Of a stretch of DNA of 64,000 bases, positions 29,524 to 40,866 are shown in pieces. The notes under the pieces are model-generated. The model had not been told where the DNA came from. It was given only the letters and a program-made list of their open reading frames with translations, and did no database searches. Position 1 is the first letter of the stretch, and each line of letters starts with the position of its first letter. The DNA lies in assembly GCF_023151555.2 (NCBI RefSeq), contig NZ_CP100425.1:744001-808000 (forward strand), in the 5' to 3' direction. The position numbers and the translations under genes are program-made. This DNA comes from Photobacterium sp. CCB-ST2H9 (GTDB lineage Bacteria > Pseudomonadota > Gammaproteobacteria > Enterobacterales > Vibrionaceae).

Positions 29524-30114
29524 TTACTCGGCTTTGAACGAATGAAGCCGGTTTTGTGCCTTGGTCAGACCGTCTTTCAGCCAGATATCAAGGCAGCGAA
29601 CGGATTCGTCAACGGCAGCGTCAATCATGGATTGTTCGCCGACAGGGGCTTTGCCCAGTACGAAGCCGGTTACTTTGTTTTTGTCCCCGGGATGGCCGAT
29701 GCCGACCCGCAGACGGTAGAAATTCTTGTTGTTGCCCAGTTTGCTGATGATATCGCGCAACCCATTATGGCCACCATGGCCGCCGCCCTGTTTGAACTTT
29801 GCCACCCCTGGCGGCAGATCCAGCTCATCATGTGCGACCAGAATTTCTTCCGGAGTGATCTGGAAGAAATTAGCCAGCGAGGAAACGGACTTGCCCGACA
29901 AGTTCATAAAAGTTGTTGGGATCAGCAAACGCAGATCTTCACCGTTCAGTTGGATCCGGCCTGTCAGACCAAAATATTTTGGATCGTTTTTCAGGCTGAT
30001 GTTGTGGATTCTGGCCAGCTCTTCAACCACCCAGGCCCCTGCATTATGGCGTGTTTTGGCATATTCCGGACCCGGATTTGCCAGGCCAACCAGTAAACGG
30101 ATTTTTTGACTCAC
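29524..30114 (-). CDS. pth: Peptidyl-tRNA hydrolase
   Basis: Recycles peptidyl-tRNA released from stalled ribosomes. The 196-residue protein shows [16 protein letters not shown] with the substrate-binding Asn13 and catalytic His23, the HDELDLPPG motif with the catalytic Asp, and [12 protein letters not shown]. Its length and order between prs and ychF are standard. Confidence 0.97.
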   Translation of the reverse strand: MSQKIRLLVGLANPGPEYAKTRHNAGAWVVEELARIHNISLKNDPKYFGLTGRIQLNGEDLRLLIPTTFMNLSGKSVSSLANFFQITPEEILVAHDELDLPPGVAKFKQGGGHGGHNGLRDIISKLGNNKNFYRLRVGIGHPGDKNKVTGFVLGKAPVGEQSMIDAAVDESVRCLDIWLKDGLTKAQNRLHSFKAE

Positions 30115-30185
30115 GCTGGTCTCTCTATGTCGTCGGGATCAAAACGCGCGCTATGTTACCACCGCTGAGGAGATAAATAAAAACA

Positions 30186-30222
30186 AACACGCCCCGCACT
30201 GGGCGAGGCGTGTTGGCTGTCG
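30186..30222 (-). terminator. Terminator after prs
   Basis: An imperfect GC-rich stem (AACACGCC at 30186-30193 with GGCGTGTT at 30207-30214, plus inner pairs) is followed on the minus strand by TTGTTTTTATTT. Confidence 0.75.
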
Positions 30223-30240
30223 TTCAGTTATTCTGAGCGA

Positions 30241-31188
30241 TTAGTGCTCGAACATCGCAGAGATAGACTCTTCGTTGCTGATACGACGGATGGCTTCAGC
30301 CAGCATACCAGACAGGCTCAGAACAGAGACTTTGCCGGTATCCAACATGGCTTGAGACAGTGTAATCGAGTCCGTCACAATGACTTCGTCAATCACAGAA
30401 TTTTTGATGTTTTCCGGTGCATTGCCAGAGAAAACCGGGTGAGTTGCGTAGGCAAAGACACGACGTGCGCCGCGCTCTTTCAGGGCTTCGGCAGCTTTAC
30501 ACAGGGTACCGCCAGTGTCGATCATGTCATCCACGATGATACAGTCACGGCCTTCAACATCACCAATCAGATGCATCACCTGAGAAACGTTCGCACGTGG
30601 ACGGCGCTTGTCGATGATGGCGATATCGGTATCGTCCAGCAGTTTTGCCGTTGCACGGGCACGGACAACGCCGCCGATATCCGGAGAAACGACAACTGGA
30701 TCTTCCAGTTTCTTCGCCAGCATATCTTCCAGCAGTACCGGAGAACCGAAGATGTTGTCTACCGGTACGTCGAAGAAGCCCTGGATCTGTTCGGCGTGCA
30801 GGTCAACGGTCAGGACGCGGTCAACACCTACGTTCGACAGGAAGTCAGCAACAACTTTAGCCGTGATAGGAACACGAGCAGAACGGACGCGGCGGTCTTG
30901 GCGGGCATAGCCAAAGTAAGGGATAACGGCAGTGATACGGCCAGCGGAAGCGCGACGCAGCGCGTCAATCATAACCACCAGTTCCATCAGGTTATCGTTG
31001 GTAGGGGCGCAAGTCGATTGAATGATAAAGACGTCGCTACCGCGGACGTTCTCATTAATCTGAACACAGACTTCACCATCGGAGAAACGGTTCACTGTCG
31101 CGTCTCCTAGTGAAATGTAAAGACGGTCAGCGATGCGTTGGGCTAGCTCTGGTGTAGCGTTACCAGCAAACAGCTTCATATCAGGCAC
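30241..31188 (-). CDS. prs: Ribose-phosphate pyrophosphokinase
   Basis: Makes PRPP from ribose-5-phosphate and ATP for nucleotide, His and Trp synthesis. The GTG at 31188 (read M-PDMKLFAG) gives 315 residues, the exact E. coli length, with the same four N-terminal residues; the frame is open to 31245 but that would run into ispE. Visible: FGYARQDRR, the flexible-loop and PRPP site DDMIDTGGT, and the C-terminal [15 protein letters not shown]. Confidence 0.96.
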   Translation of the reverse strand: MPDMKLFAGNATPELAQRIADRLYISLGDATVNRFSDGEVCVQINENVRGSDVFIIQSTCAPTNDNLMELVVMIDALRRASAGRITAVIPYFGYARQDRRVRSARVPITAKVVADFLSNVGVDRVLTVDLHAEQIQGFFDVPVDNIFGSPVLLEDMLAKKLEDPVVVSPDIGGVVRARATAKLLDDTDIAIIDKRRPRANVSQVMHLIGDVEGRDCIIVDDMIDTGGTLCKAAEALKERGARRVFAYATHPVFSGNAPENIKNSVIDEVIVTDSITLSQAMLDTGKVSVLSLSGMLAEAIRRISNEESISAMFEH

Positions 31189-31198
31189 GGGGTAAACC

Positions 31199-32086
31199 TC
31201 AGTTGCGTCCAAGTTGTATTGACTGACTTTCTGCAGCATGTTCACTCAGGGCCGTCATCAAAGGTGACTGATTCACCCCTTTCGCGACAAAACCACGGAG
31301 CCAGTCGGGTAGTTTTTTCAGGGTTGCAGTAGCCGCTTGCTGAGAGCTAAATTCAGCAAAAACACAAGCGCCAGTGCCGGTCAATCTCGACGGCGCGTAT
31401 TCTAACAGCCACGAAAGCGCCATATCAACCTCAGGGTAAATTCTTCTCACGATTTTTTCGCAATCGTTTTCGTATTTGCTGTCCAACAGCACATTTAACT
31501 GGCGTTTCGGCGTATTTCGCGTTAAATCGGGAGCTGTGAATACATCTACCGTTGCAATGCTGACCTCAGGTTTGGCCACCAGGTACCATTTTTCCTCGGG
31601 TTCTGCCGGTTGTAACTGCTCACCAATGCCTTCTGCAAAGGCGCTGAAACCACGGACGAAAACCGGTACATCCGCCCCCAGAGCCAGCCCGATTTCGGCC
31701 AGTTCATCCGTGCTGAGCCCGGTTTGCCAGAGAAAGTTTAATGCAACCAGTGCGGTTGCGGCATTTGATGAGCCGCCACCCAGGCCTCCGCCCATGGGGA
31801 GAACTTTCCGGATGCCAATATCTGCTCCCGCGGTAATCCCGGCTTTGCGGCGCAGCGAATCTGCCGCCCGGTAAATCAGATTATCTTCAAGTGCCACGCC
31901 TTCAACGGCTGGCGTTAAAGTGATCACATCGTCCGGGCGGGCGGTGATCGTTAAGGTGTCGCCGTAATCCAGAAACTGAAATAAGGTTTGCAGTTCGTGG
32001 TACCCGTCAGGGCGTTGGCCGGTAATGTACAGAAACAAATTAAGTTTAGCGGGCGCAGGCCAGCTTGTCGTTTGTGTGTTCATCAT
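31199..32086 (-). CDS. ispE: 4-diphosphocytidyl-2-C-methyl-D-erythritol kinase
   Basis: A GHMP kinase in the MEP isoprenoid pathway, 295 residues. The N-terminal [13 protein letters not shown] carries the catalytic Lys and the ATP loop is [18 protein letters not shown] run of Gln/Ser/Ala ends the C-terminus. It lies between lolB and prs, 15 bp and 10 bp apart, as in E. coli. Confidence 0.95.
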   Translation of the reverse strand: MMNTQTTSWPAPAKLNLFLYITGQRPDGYHELQTLFQFLDYGDTLTITARPDDVITLTPAVEGVALEDNLIYRAADSLRRKAGITAGADIGIRKVLPMGGGLGGGSSNAATALVALNFLWQTGLSTDELAEIGLALGADVPVFVRGFSAFAEGIGEQLQPAEPEEKWYLVAKPEVSIATVDVFTAPDLTRNTPKRQLNVLLDSKYENDCEKIVRRIYPEVDMALSWLLEYAPSRLTGTGACVFAEFSSQQAATATLKKLPDWLRGFVAKGVNQSPLMTALSEHAAESQSIQLGRN

Positions 32087-32101
32087 TGAAGTCTGTGTCT
32101 G

Positions 32102-32776
32102 TTATTTTTGAGTCTGCCAGCGGCTGATCACCAGTTTGATGCGTTTATCACCCTGCGAAAGTACCAGTTTGCTGGGTAAGGCCGGGGAGACGCTTTCATC
32201 GTAAGCGTTGTAGTCAAGCTGCCACAGCTGGCCTCCGACTTCTTTTGCCAGATAGGCCACCCGGTTTTCAGCATTGAGCTGATACGTATCGGCACCTGTA
32301 GGTAATCCCAGCAGCCAGTCCCGCATCTGATTAATCGGCAGGGAGATATGGGTCAGAGACAGCACCAGCTGCGCAGGATCGCTTCCCTGATAGCGTTTGC
32401 CGTCATTATCAATGAGAACAGCCCGGCCCGGCTGGCTGTCGAGCTTCAGCAAGGTCGAACCAAGAAAATTGGTCAGCAGCAGATGATCGGAGCCCGTATT
32501 GGTTTTCCAGCTCAGGTTTGCGGTAAAGCGCTGCTCCGGGCTGATATAGCCCAGCTTTCCGTTCGCCTGAAAGGCAGAGATGGCGGATAATGCTTTCTGG
32601 TGTGTTTCCCAGTCGGTGGTGATCTGACTGATTTTTGGGGTTGTTGTACAACCGGCCAGTAAAATGATCAGGCTGCCCGTGAACAATGCTCGGGCCGGAC
32701 GGAGCGACCGGATAAAGCGCTGTCCGGCCATCAGACCATCAGTCAGCGCAGAAAGGGGCGAAAACGCCTTTTGCAT
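32102..32776 (-). CDS. lolB: Outer-membrane lipoprotein insertion factor LolB
   Basis: Accepts lipoproteins from LolA and inserts them in the outer membrane; itself a lipoprotein. Lipobox ILLAGC with Cys43. The signal region is unusually long (42 residues). A second ATG at codon 16 would give a more normal leader, but the first ATG has the clear SD (CAGGGGA), so I keep it. The domain starting WETHQKALSAI is diagnostic. Its promoter region faces hemA. Confidence 0.92.
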   Translation of the reverse strand: MQKAFSPLSALTDGLMAGQRFIRSLRPARALFTGSLIILLAGCTTTPKISQITTDWETHQKALSAISAFQANGKLGYISPEQRFTANLSWKTNTGSDHLLLTNFLGSTLLKLDSQPGRAVLIDNDGKRYQGSDPAQLVLSLTHISLPINQMRDWLLGLPTGADTYQLNAENRVAYLAKEVGGQLWQLDYNAYDESVSPALPSKLVLSQGDKRIKLVISRWQTQK

Positions 32777-32849
32777 AAAATTCCCCTGAATGTCAGCAAG
32801 AGCTGAATTGCGTGTTTATCTTCTTCATTAAGAAATACATTAAAGCGCT

Positions 32850-32858
32850 ATCATAGCA
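32850..32858 (-). promoter_or_regulatory. Candidate extended -10 promoter for lolB
   Basis: On the minus strand TGCTATGAT gives an extended -10 (TG, one base, TATGAT), about 74 bp before the lolB ATG. No good -35 is seen, which is acceptable for extended -10 promoters. Confidence 0.35.
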
Positions 32859-32987
32859 TGACTTTATTTTCAGAATCTGTACGCCTCAGGTTCATGACAT
32901 TTGTAAAAATTGTCTGTAAAGTCAGTTTTTGAATCGTTGCCGGGACGCAAGAAAACGTGTTCCGGCATACAGAATCGAGTCATATCC

Positions 32988-33016
32988 TTTTATTACGCAG
33001 GGGCATCAAGTAAAAT
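32988..33016 (+). promoter_or_regulatory. Candidate hemA promoter
   Basis: TAAAAT at 33011-33016 with a weak -35 (TTTTAT, 3/6) 17 bp upstream and a GC-rich discriminator (GCGCCGC). It lies 46 bp before the hemA start. Confidence 0.35.
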
Positions 33017-33061
33017 GCGCCGCTGGATCTTTATCATCGAGAAGTAGGTAACACCACCTCC

Positions 33062-34324
33062 ATGACCTTGCTTGCATTAGGAATCAATCACAAAACAGCG
33101 TCTGTTGACCTGCGTGAGCGTGTTGCCTTTTCGCCGGAGAAACTGACCGAAGCGCTGGAGACACTGGCACAGCACCCGGAAGTAAGCAGTGGTGTGATCG
33201 TTTCTACCTGCAACAGGACGGAAATTTACTGCGATGTTTCACACACCGGCCCGGGTGTCATGATCGACTGGCTGAGCCGTTTTCATGATTTGCCTGCCGA
33301 AGAACTGATGCCGAGTTTGTATTTCCATGAGGAGCAGGCGGCGGTCAGGCACTTAATGCGTGTGGCATGTGGTCTGGATTCTCTGGTGTTGGGAGAGCCG
33401 CAGATTCTGGGGCAGGTGAAGCAGTCTTATTCGGATTCGCGAAAGCATGAAGTCATGCACGGCATGCTGGAGAAACTGTTTCAGAAAGCATTCTCGGTGG
33501 CAAAGCGAGTCAGAACAGAAACCGATATCGGCGGCAATGCTGTGTCGGTGGCATTTGCTGCCTGTACGCTGGCAAAACAAATTTTTGAATCGATGAGTAA
33601 AGCGAGCGTGCTGCTCATCGGTGCCGGTGAGACTACTGAACTGGTCGCTCGCCATATGGTAGAACACGGCTGCCGAAAGATTATTATCGCCAACCGCACC
33701 CTGGAACGGGCGCAGACGCTGGCCGATGAATTTGGTGCAGAGGTGATCAGCCTGCCGGAGATCCCGGAGCATATTCATCGGGCGGATATCGTGATCAGCG
33801 CCACCGCCAGCCCGCTGCCTATCGTCGGCAAGGGAATGGTTGAAAAGGCGCTGAAAATGCGTCGCCATCAGCCAATGTTGCTGGTGGATATTGCCGTGCC
33901 GAGGGATGTTGAACCTGAGGTGGGTGAGCTGGAAGATGCTTATCTGTATTCGGTGGATGATTTGCAGAGTATTGTGGAACGGAACCGCGAGCAGCGAAAA
34001 GTGGCGGCGATTCAGGCTGAGGCGATTGTCAGTGAGGAAAGTGCAGCGTTTATGCACTGGCTGCGTTCACTGGAAGCGGTCGACAGTATCCGCCAATATC
34101 GTTGTTATGCTGATGAAGTGAAGCATGACCTGCTGAGCCGAAGCCTGCAGGCGCTGGCGAACGGCAGTTCTCCGGAAAAAGTCCTGACAGAGCTCAGCAA
34201 CCGGCTGACGAATAAACTGATCCACGCGCCGACCAAGGCAATGCAGCAGGCTGCGCAAGACGGTGAACCGGAAAAACTGGCTGTGATCCGTGAAACCCTG
34301 GGGCTGGATGGCCTCAAAGAGTAA
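33062..34324 (+). CDS. hemA: Glutamyl-tRNA reductase
   Basis: Reduces glutamyl-tRNA to glutamate-1-semialdehyde, the first step of haem synthesis. 420 residues. The catalytic Cys50 lies in [10 protein letters not shown], the NADPH domain has [15 protein letters not shown], and the dimerisation helix is at the C-terminus. In enterobacteria the N-terminal residues confer haem-dependent proteolysis. Divergent from lolB and upstream of prfA, the conserved order. Confidence 0.97.
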   Translation: MTLLALGINHKTASVDLRERVAFSPEKLTEALETLAQHPEVSSGVIVSTCNRTEIYCDVSHTGPGVMIDWLSRFHDLPAEELMPSLYFHEEQAAVRHLMRVACGLDSLVLGEPQILGQVKQSYSDSRKHEVMHGMLEKLFQKAFSVAKRVRTETDIGGNAVSVAFAACTLAKQIFESMSKASVLLIGAGETTELVARHMVEHGCRKIIIANRTLERAQTLADEFGAEVISLPEIPEHIHRADIVISATASPLPIVGKGMVEKALKMRRHQPMLLVDIAVPRDVEPEVGELEDAYLYSVDDLQSIVERNREQRKVAAIQAEAIVSEESAAFMHWLRSLEAVDSIRQYRCYADEVKHDLLSRSLQALANGSSPEKVLTELSNRLTNKLIHAPTKAMQQAAQDGEPEKLAVIRETLGLDGLKE

Positions 34325-34422
34325 CCGGGCCGCAAGGTGCTGGTAACGCGAACTGAATTATTTTCTGACACGCCATGCCGAGCGGGCATCGCGGGTCGTT
34401 ATTAGGATCTGACGTTGTAAAC

Positions 34423-35514
34423 ATGATGAAACCGTCCATTTTAGCGAAATTAGAATCCCTGGTTGAACGCCATGAGGAAGTGCAGCATTTGCTGGGTGAT
34501 GCTGCAATCATTGCTGACCAGGATAAATTCCGTGCTTTGTCCCGGGAATATTCGCAGCTTGAGGAAGTGAGTACATGCTTCCGTGCCTACCAGCAGGCAC
34601 AGTCAGATTTGGCCACAGCCGAAGAAATGGCGGGAGAGGATGACCCGGAATTGCGCGAAATGGCGCAGGATGAAATCAAGCAGGCTAAAAGCGATATCGA
34701 ACGTCTGGAAGATGAGCTGCAGGTTCTGTTGCTGCCGAAAGATCCGAATGATGAGCGCAACTGCTTTATTGAAATCCGTGCCGGTGCCGGCGGTGATGAA
34801 GCCGGTATCTTTGCCGGTGACCTGTTCCGCATGTACAGCAAATTTGCTGAAAGCCGCCGCTGGCGGGTTGAGGTGATGAGTTCCAACCCGGCTGAACATG
34901 GCGGTTATAAAGAGATGATCGCCAAAGTCAGCGGAGAAGGGGCATACGGCGTCCTGAAATTTGAGTCTGGCGGCCACCGTGTTCAGCGGGTGCCAGCGAC
35001 TGAATCTCAGGGGCGGGTCCATACCTCTGCCTGTACCGTGGCGATTCTGCCTGAAATTCCTGAAGCGGAAATTCCGGAGATCAATGCCGGGGATCTGAAA
35101 ATCGATACTTTCCGCGCATCCGGTGCCGGTGGTCAGCACGTTAACACCACAGACTCTGCTATTCGGATTACTCACTTACCAACAGGCATTGTGGTTGAGT
35201 GTCAGGACGAGCGTTCCCAGCACAAAAACAAAGCCAAGGCGATGTCTGTTCTGGCCGCCCGTATTATCAAAGCCGAGGAAGAAAAGCGTCATGCTGAAGA
35301 AGCCAGCACGCGCCGAAATCTGCTGGGCTCGGGTGACCGTTCCGACCGTATCCGGACCTACAACTACCCGCAGGGCCGGGTCTCGGATCACCGGATTAAC
35401 CTGACGCTTTACCGTCTGAATGAAGTGATGGAAGGCGAGCTGAACAGTCTGATTGATCCTGTCCTGCAGGAACACCAGGCTGATTTGCTGGCAGCCATGG
35501 CTGATCAAAACTGA
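34423..35514 (+). CDS. prfA: Peptide chain release factor 1
   Basis: Reads UAA and UAG stop codons. From the first of two adjacent ATGs it is 363 residues (362 from the second; E. coli has 360). The GGQ loop is in [16 protein letters not shown]. Frame open upstream to 34375 has no homology. Its Gln is methylated by PrmC, encoded by the next gene, whose start overlaps the stop of this one (TGATG). Confidence 0.97.
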   Translation: MMKPSILAKLESLVERHEEVQHLLGDAAIIADQDKFRALSREYSQLEEVSTCFRAYQQAQSDLATAEEMAGEDDPELREMAQDEIKQAKSDIERLEDELQVLLLPKDPNDERNCFIEIRAGAGGDEAGIFAGDLFRMYSKFAESRRWRVEVMSSNPAEHGGYKEMIAKVSGEGAYGVLKFESGGHRVQRVPATESQGRVHTSACTVAILPEIPEAEIPEINAGDLKIDTFRASGAGGQHVNTTDSAIRITHLPTGIVVECQDERSQHKNKAKAMSVLAARIIKAEEEKRHAEEASTRRNLLGSGDRSDRIRTYNYPQGRVSDHRINLTLYRLNEVMEGELNSLIDPVLQEHQADLLAAMADQN

Positions 35515-36359
35515 TGAACCCTTCGATTGACTCTGCCCTGAAGCAGGCTGTGGCTCAATTGTCCGCTTCAGGCTCAGACAGTCCGCAAATTGATGCGGCG
35601 GTTTTGCTGTGTCATGTGCTTGGCAAGCCCCGCAGTTATCTGCTGACCTGGCCAGAAAAAGCGCTGTCGGATGCAGAGTCGGATGCATTTTCAGCGCTGC
35701 TGGCCCGTCGTCAGACCGGAGAGCCGGTCGCTTACATTGTCGGCGAACGTGAGTTCTGGTCGCTGCCATTCAAAGTTGCATCTCATACGCTTATCCCACG
35801 CCCGGATACAGAGCGGCTGGTCGAAGTTGCGCTGGAAAAAATTCCTGCAGGCTCCGCCGTGCTTGATCTGGGCACCGGCACAGGCGCGATTGCGCTGTCT
35901 CTGGCCTCTGAACGGCCCGATTGCCGCTTCACCGGGATTGATGTCCGGCCGGATGCGGCTGTGCTGGCAGAAGAAAACCGCCAGCGTCTGCAAATCAGTA
36001 ATGCCCGGATTCTTTGCGGAAGCTGGTTCAGCCCGTTATCTGAGGATGAGCGTTTTGCGGTCATTGTCAGCAATCCGCCTTATATTGACGAAGCGGATCT
36101 GCACCTGAGTCAGGGAGACGTCCGTTTTGAACCCCGGACGGCGCTGGTGGCAGAAGAGGCGGGTCTGGCGGATATTCGTCATATCTGCGAACAAAGCAGA
36201 AGGTTTTTGACGCCGGGGGGCTGGTTATTGCTGGAGCATGGCTATCAGCAAGGCGAAGCCGTCCGGAATATTTTTGAACAACTCGGTTATCAGGAAGTGA
36301 TGACCGTTCAGGATTATGCGGGCCTGGACAGAGTAAGCTTAGGCTGCTGGTCTGTCTGA
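35514..36359 (+). CDS. prmC: Release factor glutamine methyltransferase PrmC
   Basis: Methylates the GGQ glutamine of release factors. 281 residues: an N-terminal helical domain, SAM motif DLGTGTGAI (118-126) and the catalytic NPPY at 187-190. Translationally coupled to prfA. Confidence 0.97.
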   Translation: MNPSIDSALKQAVAQLSASGSDSPQIDAAVLLCHVLGKPRSYLLTWPEKALSDAESDAFSALLARRQTGEPVAYIVGEREFWSLPFKVASHTLIPRPDTERLVEVALEKIPAGSAVLDLGTGTGAIALSLASERPDCRFTGIDVRPDAAVLAEENRQRLQISNARILCGSWFSPLSEDERFAVIVSNPPYIDEADLHLSQGDVRFEPRTALVAEEAGLADIRHICEQSRRFLTPGGWLLLEHGYQQGEAVRNIFEQLGYQEVMTVQDYAGLDRVSLGCWSV

Positions 36360-36412
36360 TCATTACGATCGGGTCGGTATTATTCGAAGGAAACGATAAA
36401 GAGAAAAACCAG

Positions 36413-36793
36413 ATGTACATAGCACTGAAACATTTTCATTTAACGATTATCGCGCTGAGCGCTCTGCTGTTTGTCGTCCGTTTTGGCCTGATGATGGCAG
36501 ATTCACCGTTGCTGCAGAAAAAAGTCCTGAAAGTGACTCCACATGTGGTGGATACCTTTCTGCTGCTGAGCGGTATTGCGCTGATCCTGTACACTGGCTT
36601 TATTCCGTTCACTGCGGGTGCGAGTTGGCTGACTGAAAAACTGACCTGCGTGCTGGCCTATATAGCACTGGGTTTCTTTGCCCTGAAATATGGCAAAAAT
36701 AAGGTCTTCAAGACTTTCGCATTCCTGGGAGCCCTGGGCTGGTTAGCAATGGCCGGGAAGCTGGCTGTGACAAAACTGCCATTGCTGGGGTAA
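36413..36793 (+). CDS. sirB2: SirB2 family membrane protein
   Basis: A 126-residue protein with four hydrophobic segments and the family's LKHFHLTIIALSALLFVVRF start and LLSGIALIL middle. Function unknown. It sits between prmC and sirB1 in the hemA-kdsA operon, as in E. coli and Vibrio. Confidence 0.9.
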   Translation: MYIALKHFHLTIIALSALLFVVRFGLMMADSPLLQKKVLKVTPHVVDTFLLLSGIALILYTGFIPFTAGASWLTEKLTCVLAYIALGFFALKYGKNKVFKTFAFLGALGWLAMAGKLAVTKLPLLG

Positions 36794-36798
36794 GACAG

Positions 36799-38501
<1,703 letters not shown>

Positions 38502-38528
38502 TTCGCAGTTAGCAGCAAAAATCAATAA

Positions 38529-38557
38529 AAAAGGGTGTCAGCAGACACCCTTTTTTA
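38529..38557. terminator. Bidirectional terminator, kdsA/chemoreceptor
   Basis: AAGGGTGTC pairs with GACACCCTT over AGCA; six T follow on the plus strand and T-rich sequence on the minus strand. Lies between convergent genes. Confidence 0.88.
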
Positions 38558-38619
38558 TTGTTAAATTTTTATTGTTTATTCAGGAATTCCGGCCCGGTCT
38601 GTTAACCGGGCCGGAAGGA

Positions 38620-40503
38620 TCACAGCTTAAAGCGGCTGATTTCCTGTTGCAGTTCGTGTGACAGTTCAGACAGCTGAGCCGCCTGTTGTGCAGCTTCACC
38701 GGCTTCCAGAGCCAGTTCGTTTGACACGTCGCGAATGCCTTCCGTATTGCGGGTGATTTCAGAGGTGACCGAAGACTGCTCTTCCGCCGCCGACGCAATC
38801 TGGGTCGCCATATCGCTGATGTTGGTGATCGCTGAAATAATCTGAATCAGGCTGGCAGATGCCGAATTGGCATCATCCACACTGGTTTCTGCCAGACGAC
38901 GGCTGTCGCCCATAATACCGACGGCACGGCCAGTGGTCTGCTGCAGCGTTTCGATCATCTGCTGAATTTCCTGCGTCGAAGCATGCGTGCGCTGACTCAG
39001 GACACGGACCTCATCGGCAACCACGGCAAAACCACGACCCTGCTCACCGGCACGGGCCGCTTCAATCGCAGCATTCAGCGCCAGCAGGTTGGTTTGCTCA
39101 GCAATGTTCTGAATGGTCGACAGAATGGTGGTAATGCTTTGCGCATGATGATTCAGTTCACTGATGACATCCGTCGCGGTTTCCACTTCACCGGCAAGGC
39201 TGGTGGTTGAAGACTGGCTTTGTTCAACCTGCTCGGCACCATGTTCAGCCGCTTTGACCGTTTCGGTCGATGTGCGGGCGGTGTTGTCGGCGTTACCGGC
39301 AATTTCCTGGGTTGCAGCAGCCATCTCATTGATAGCCGTGGCGACCATGTTGATCTCATCCTGCTGATGACGAATCCGGGTGCTGCGCTCTTCAGCCTGA
39401 GAAGCTGTCTGATGCGCCTGAGAACTCAGCGACTGGGAAACATCCCGCAGGCGGGTGACCATGCCGTGCATGTTGCCCACAAAGCGGTTGAAGTTATGTG
39501 CCAGTTGGCCCACTTCATCATCGCTGCGTGGTTCCAGGCGTTGCGTCAGATCGCCTTCACCGGTCGCAATTTCAGCCAGTGCATCAGAGACTCGGCCCAG
39601 ATCGCGGAACAGGAACCCGACCAGCCAGGCAACGGCTGCCAGGACAATCAGTGTAATGATGATTGAGGTGATGATCAGGCGAGTCAGAAGCTGGCTTTGG
39701 CTGGCTTCTTCCGTGGTCTTGTCCATTTCCAGGCCCAGGATCCACGGGGTGCCGGGAACTTCGGCAAAATAAAGCAGCTTGTCTGCGCCATTGATGGATT
39801 CGCTGATAATAGTGCCGCGGTTGACCGCCTGCTGGATGTCACTCATGCTCAGGTCCTGGCTGTAACCGTTGACCGGTTTCAGCAGCAGCCCCTGATCATG
39901 GTGAGCCAGGAAGGTATTGTCCTGTGTGTTAATCAGCATGGCGTAAGCATTTTTGCCCGCATCCAGACTGATCACATCAGAGATGAGCTGATCAATCAGC
40001 ACGTCAGAGCCGATCACCGCAATCAGCTGACCGTTCTGCTTCACCGGCTCAGCCAGGGTGACCAGCAAGGCATTGGTCACCGCATCACGGTAGGCCGTGG
40101 TGATGATTGGTTTGTTTGCGGACTGGGCATCAATGTACCAGGGACGCTGGCGCGGGTCATAGCCTGCACGGTTACGCTCCGGATAAGAACGGAACATTTC
40201 TCCGGCCGGCGTACCAAAATAAATTTCGTCAAAACCACCGGCGTTGCGCGCCTGTTGCAGGAAAGGCACTGGATCAGAGGTTTGTACATAAGGTTTGACG
40301 GCACTGGTGACGCTGCGGCGAATGCTGATCCAGTCACTGATCCCTTTGGTCGCAGTTTTGCTCAGGCTGTCAGCGCGGCTGAAAATACTGTTTTGAGTTT
40401 GTTGATAAAGTTGATTCGCAGCCAGCCATGTCAGCGCGGTTGCCATAACCACGACGGCAGATAAGCTGGCACCTATGAGTTTTTGCTTTAGGGTCAGTTT
40501 CAT
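38620..40503 (-). CDS. Methyl-accepting chemotaxis protein with amino-acid-type dCache domain (copy 1)
   Basis: A 627-residue membrane chemoreceptor. TM1 is at about 8-28, a periplasmic dCache domain runs to about 280, TM2 is near 286-308, then HAMP and a signalling hairpin with the conserved tip [19 protein letters not shown]. The dCache domain holds Y115, R120, W122, Y123, Y138, D140 and D167, with the same spacing as the amino-acid-binding signature known from PctA-type receptors. The C-terminus (QEISRFKL) has no CheR-tether pentapeptide. The ATG at 40503 is used; the 19 extra upstream codons are not shared with copy 2. Confidence 0.93.
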   Translation of the reverse strand: MKLTLKQKLIGASLSAVVVMATALTWLAANQLYQQTQNSIFSRADSLSKTATKGISDWISIRRSVTSAVKPYVQTSDPVPFLQQARNAGGFDEIYFGTPAGEMFRSYPERNRAGYDPRQRPWYIDAQSANKPIITTAYRDAVTNALLVTLAEPVKQNGQLIAVIGSDVLIDQLISDVISLDAGKNAYAMLINTQDNTFLAHHDQGLLLKPVNGYSQDLSMSDIQQAVNRGTIISESINGADKLLYFAEVPGTPWILGLEMDKTTEEASQSQLLTRLIITSIIITLIVLAAVAWLVGFLFRDLGRVSDALAEIATGEGDLTQRLEPRSDDEVGQLAHNFNRFVGNMHGMVTRLRDVSQSLSSQAHQTASQAEERSTRIRHQQDEINMVATAINEMAAATQEIAGNADNTARTSTETVKAAEHGAEQVEQSQSSTTSLAGEVETATDVISELNHHAQSITTILSTIQNIAEQTNLLALNAAIEAARAGEQGRGFAVVADEVRVLSQRTHASTQEIQQMIETLQQTTGRAVGIMGDSRRLAETSVDDANSASASLIQIISAITNISDMATQIASAAEEQSSVTSEITRNTEGIRDVSNELALEAGEAAQQAAQLSELSHELQQEISRFKL

Positions 40504-40781
40504 TGTGAGTCTCGATGGATGGAACGGAAGCTGATGTTGATTTTTTCTCATTTGTTGCACAAAAAATGTGACAAGTGAGGAAAAATAATCCTGAGAATTC
40601 TATATAGCTATACGACTGTTGTATATGGAAATTTAAGGGTTATTGGCGACCGATTATTGACGTTCTAAGGATAAAAATTTGTCGGTCAGCGATAAGTGTT
40701 ACATATTCAACTGGTTAGTTTTTACGGACATCTATGCAGCAAGTTTAATTTATTGAAAGTTTTTCAATTAAATGCATATTT

Positions 40782-40821
40782 AGATGTTTAGACGTCTAGA
40801 AGTTGACACGTGTGGATGTAA
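40782..40821 (+). promoter_or_regulatory. MetJ operator: five tandem 8-bp met boxes
   Basis: The consensus met box is AGACGTCT. In one unbroken 8-bp register are AGATGTTT (40782), AGACGTCT (40790, perfect), AGAAGTTG (40798), ACACGTGT (40806, 6/8) and GGATGTAA (40814). The boxes cover the -35 element of the downstream gene, as expected for repression by MetJ with S-adenosylmethionine. Confidence 0.82.
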
Positions 40822-40831
40822 GTCTTAGGCT
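40803..40831 (+). promoter_or_regulatory. Sigma-70 promoter of metT
   Basis: A perfect -35 TTGACA (40803-40808) and TAGGCT (40826-40831, 3/6) with a 17-bp spacer. Start of transcription would be near 40838, leaving a leader of about 30 nt. Confidence 0.65.
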
Positions 40832-40866
40832 ATGCGGCCAATTCAAAATAATATGCTGTAGTGATC

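Larger units (their letters stand above)
40504..40866. other. Divergent regulatory region, chemoreceptor copy 1 / metT
   Basis: AT-rich, 363 bp, no gene. On the receptor side it holds two blocks also found upstream of copy 2: 40553-40573 (TGTTGCAC, A-run, TGTGACA) and 40595-40616 (GAATTC, ATATA, ATACGAC). On the transporter side it holds the MetJ operator and promoter described separately. Confidence 0.7.
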
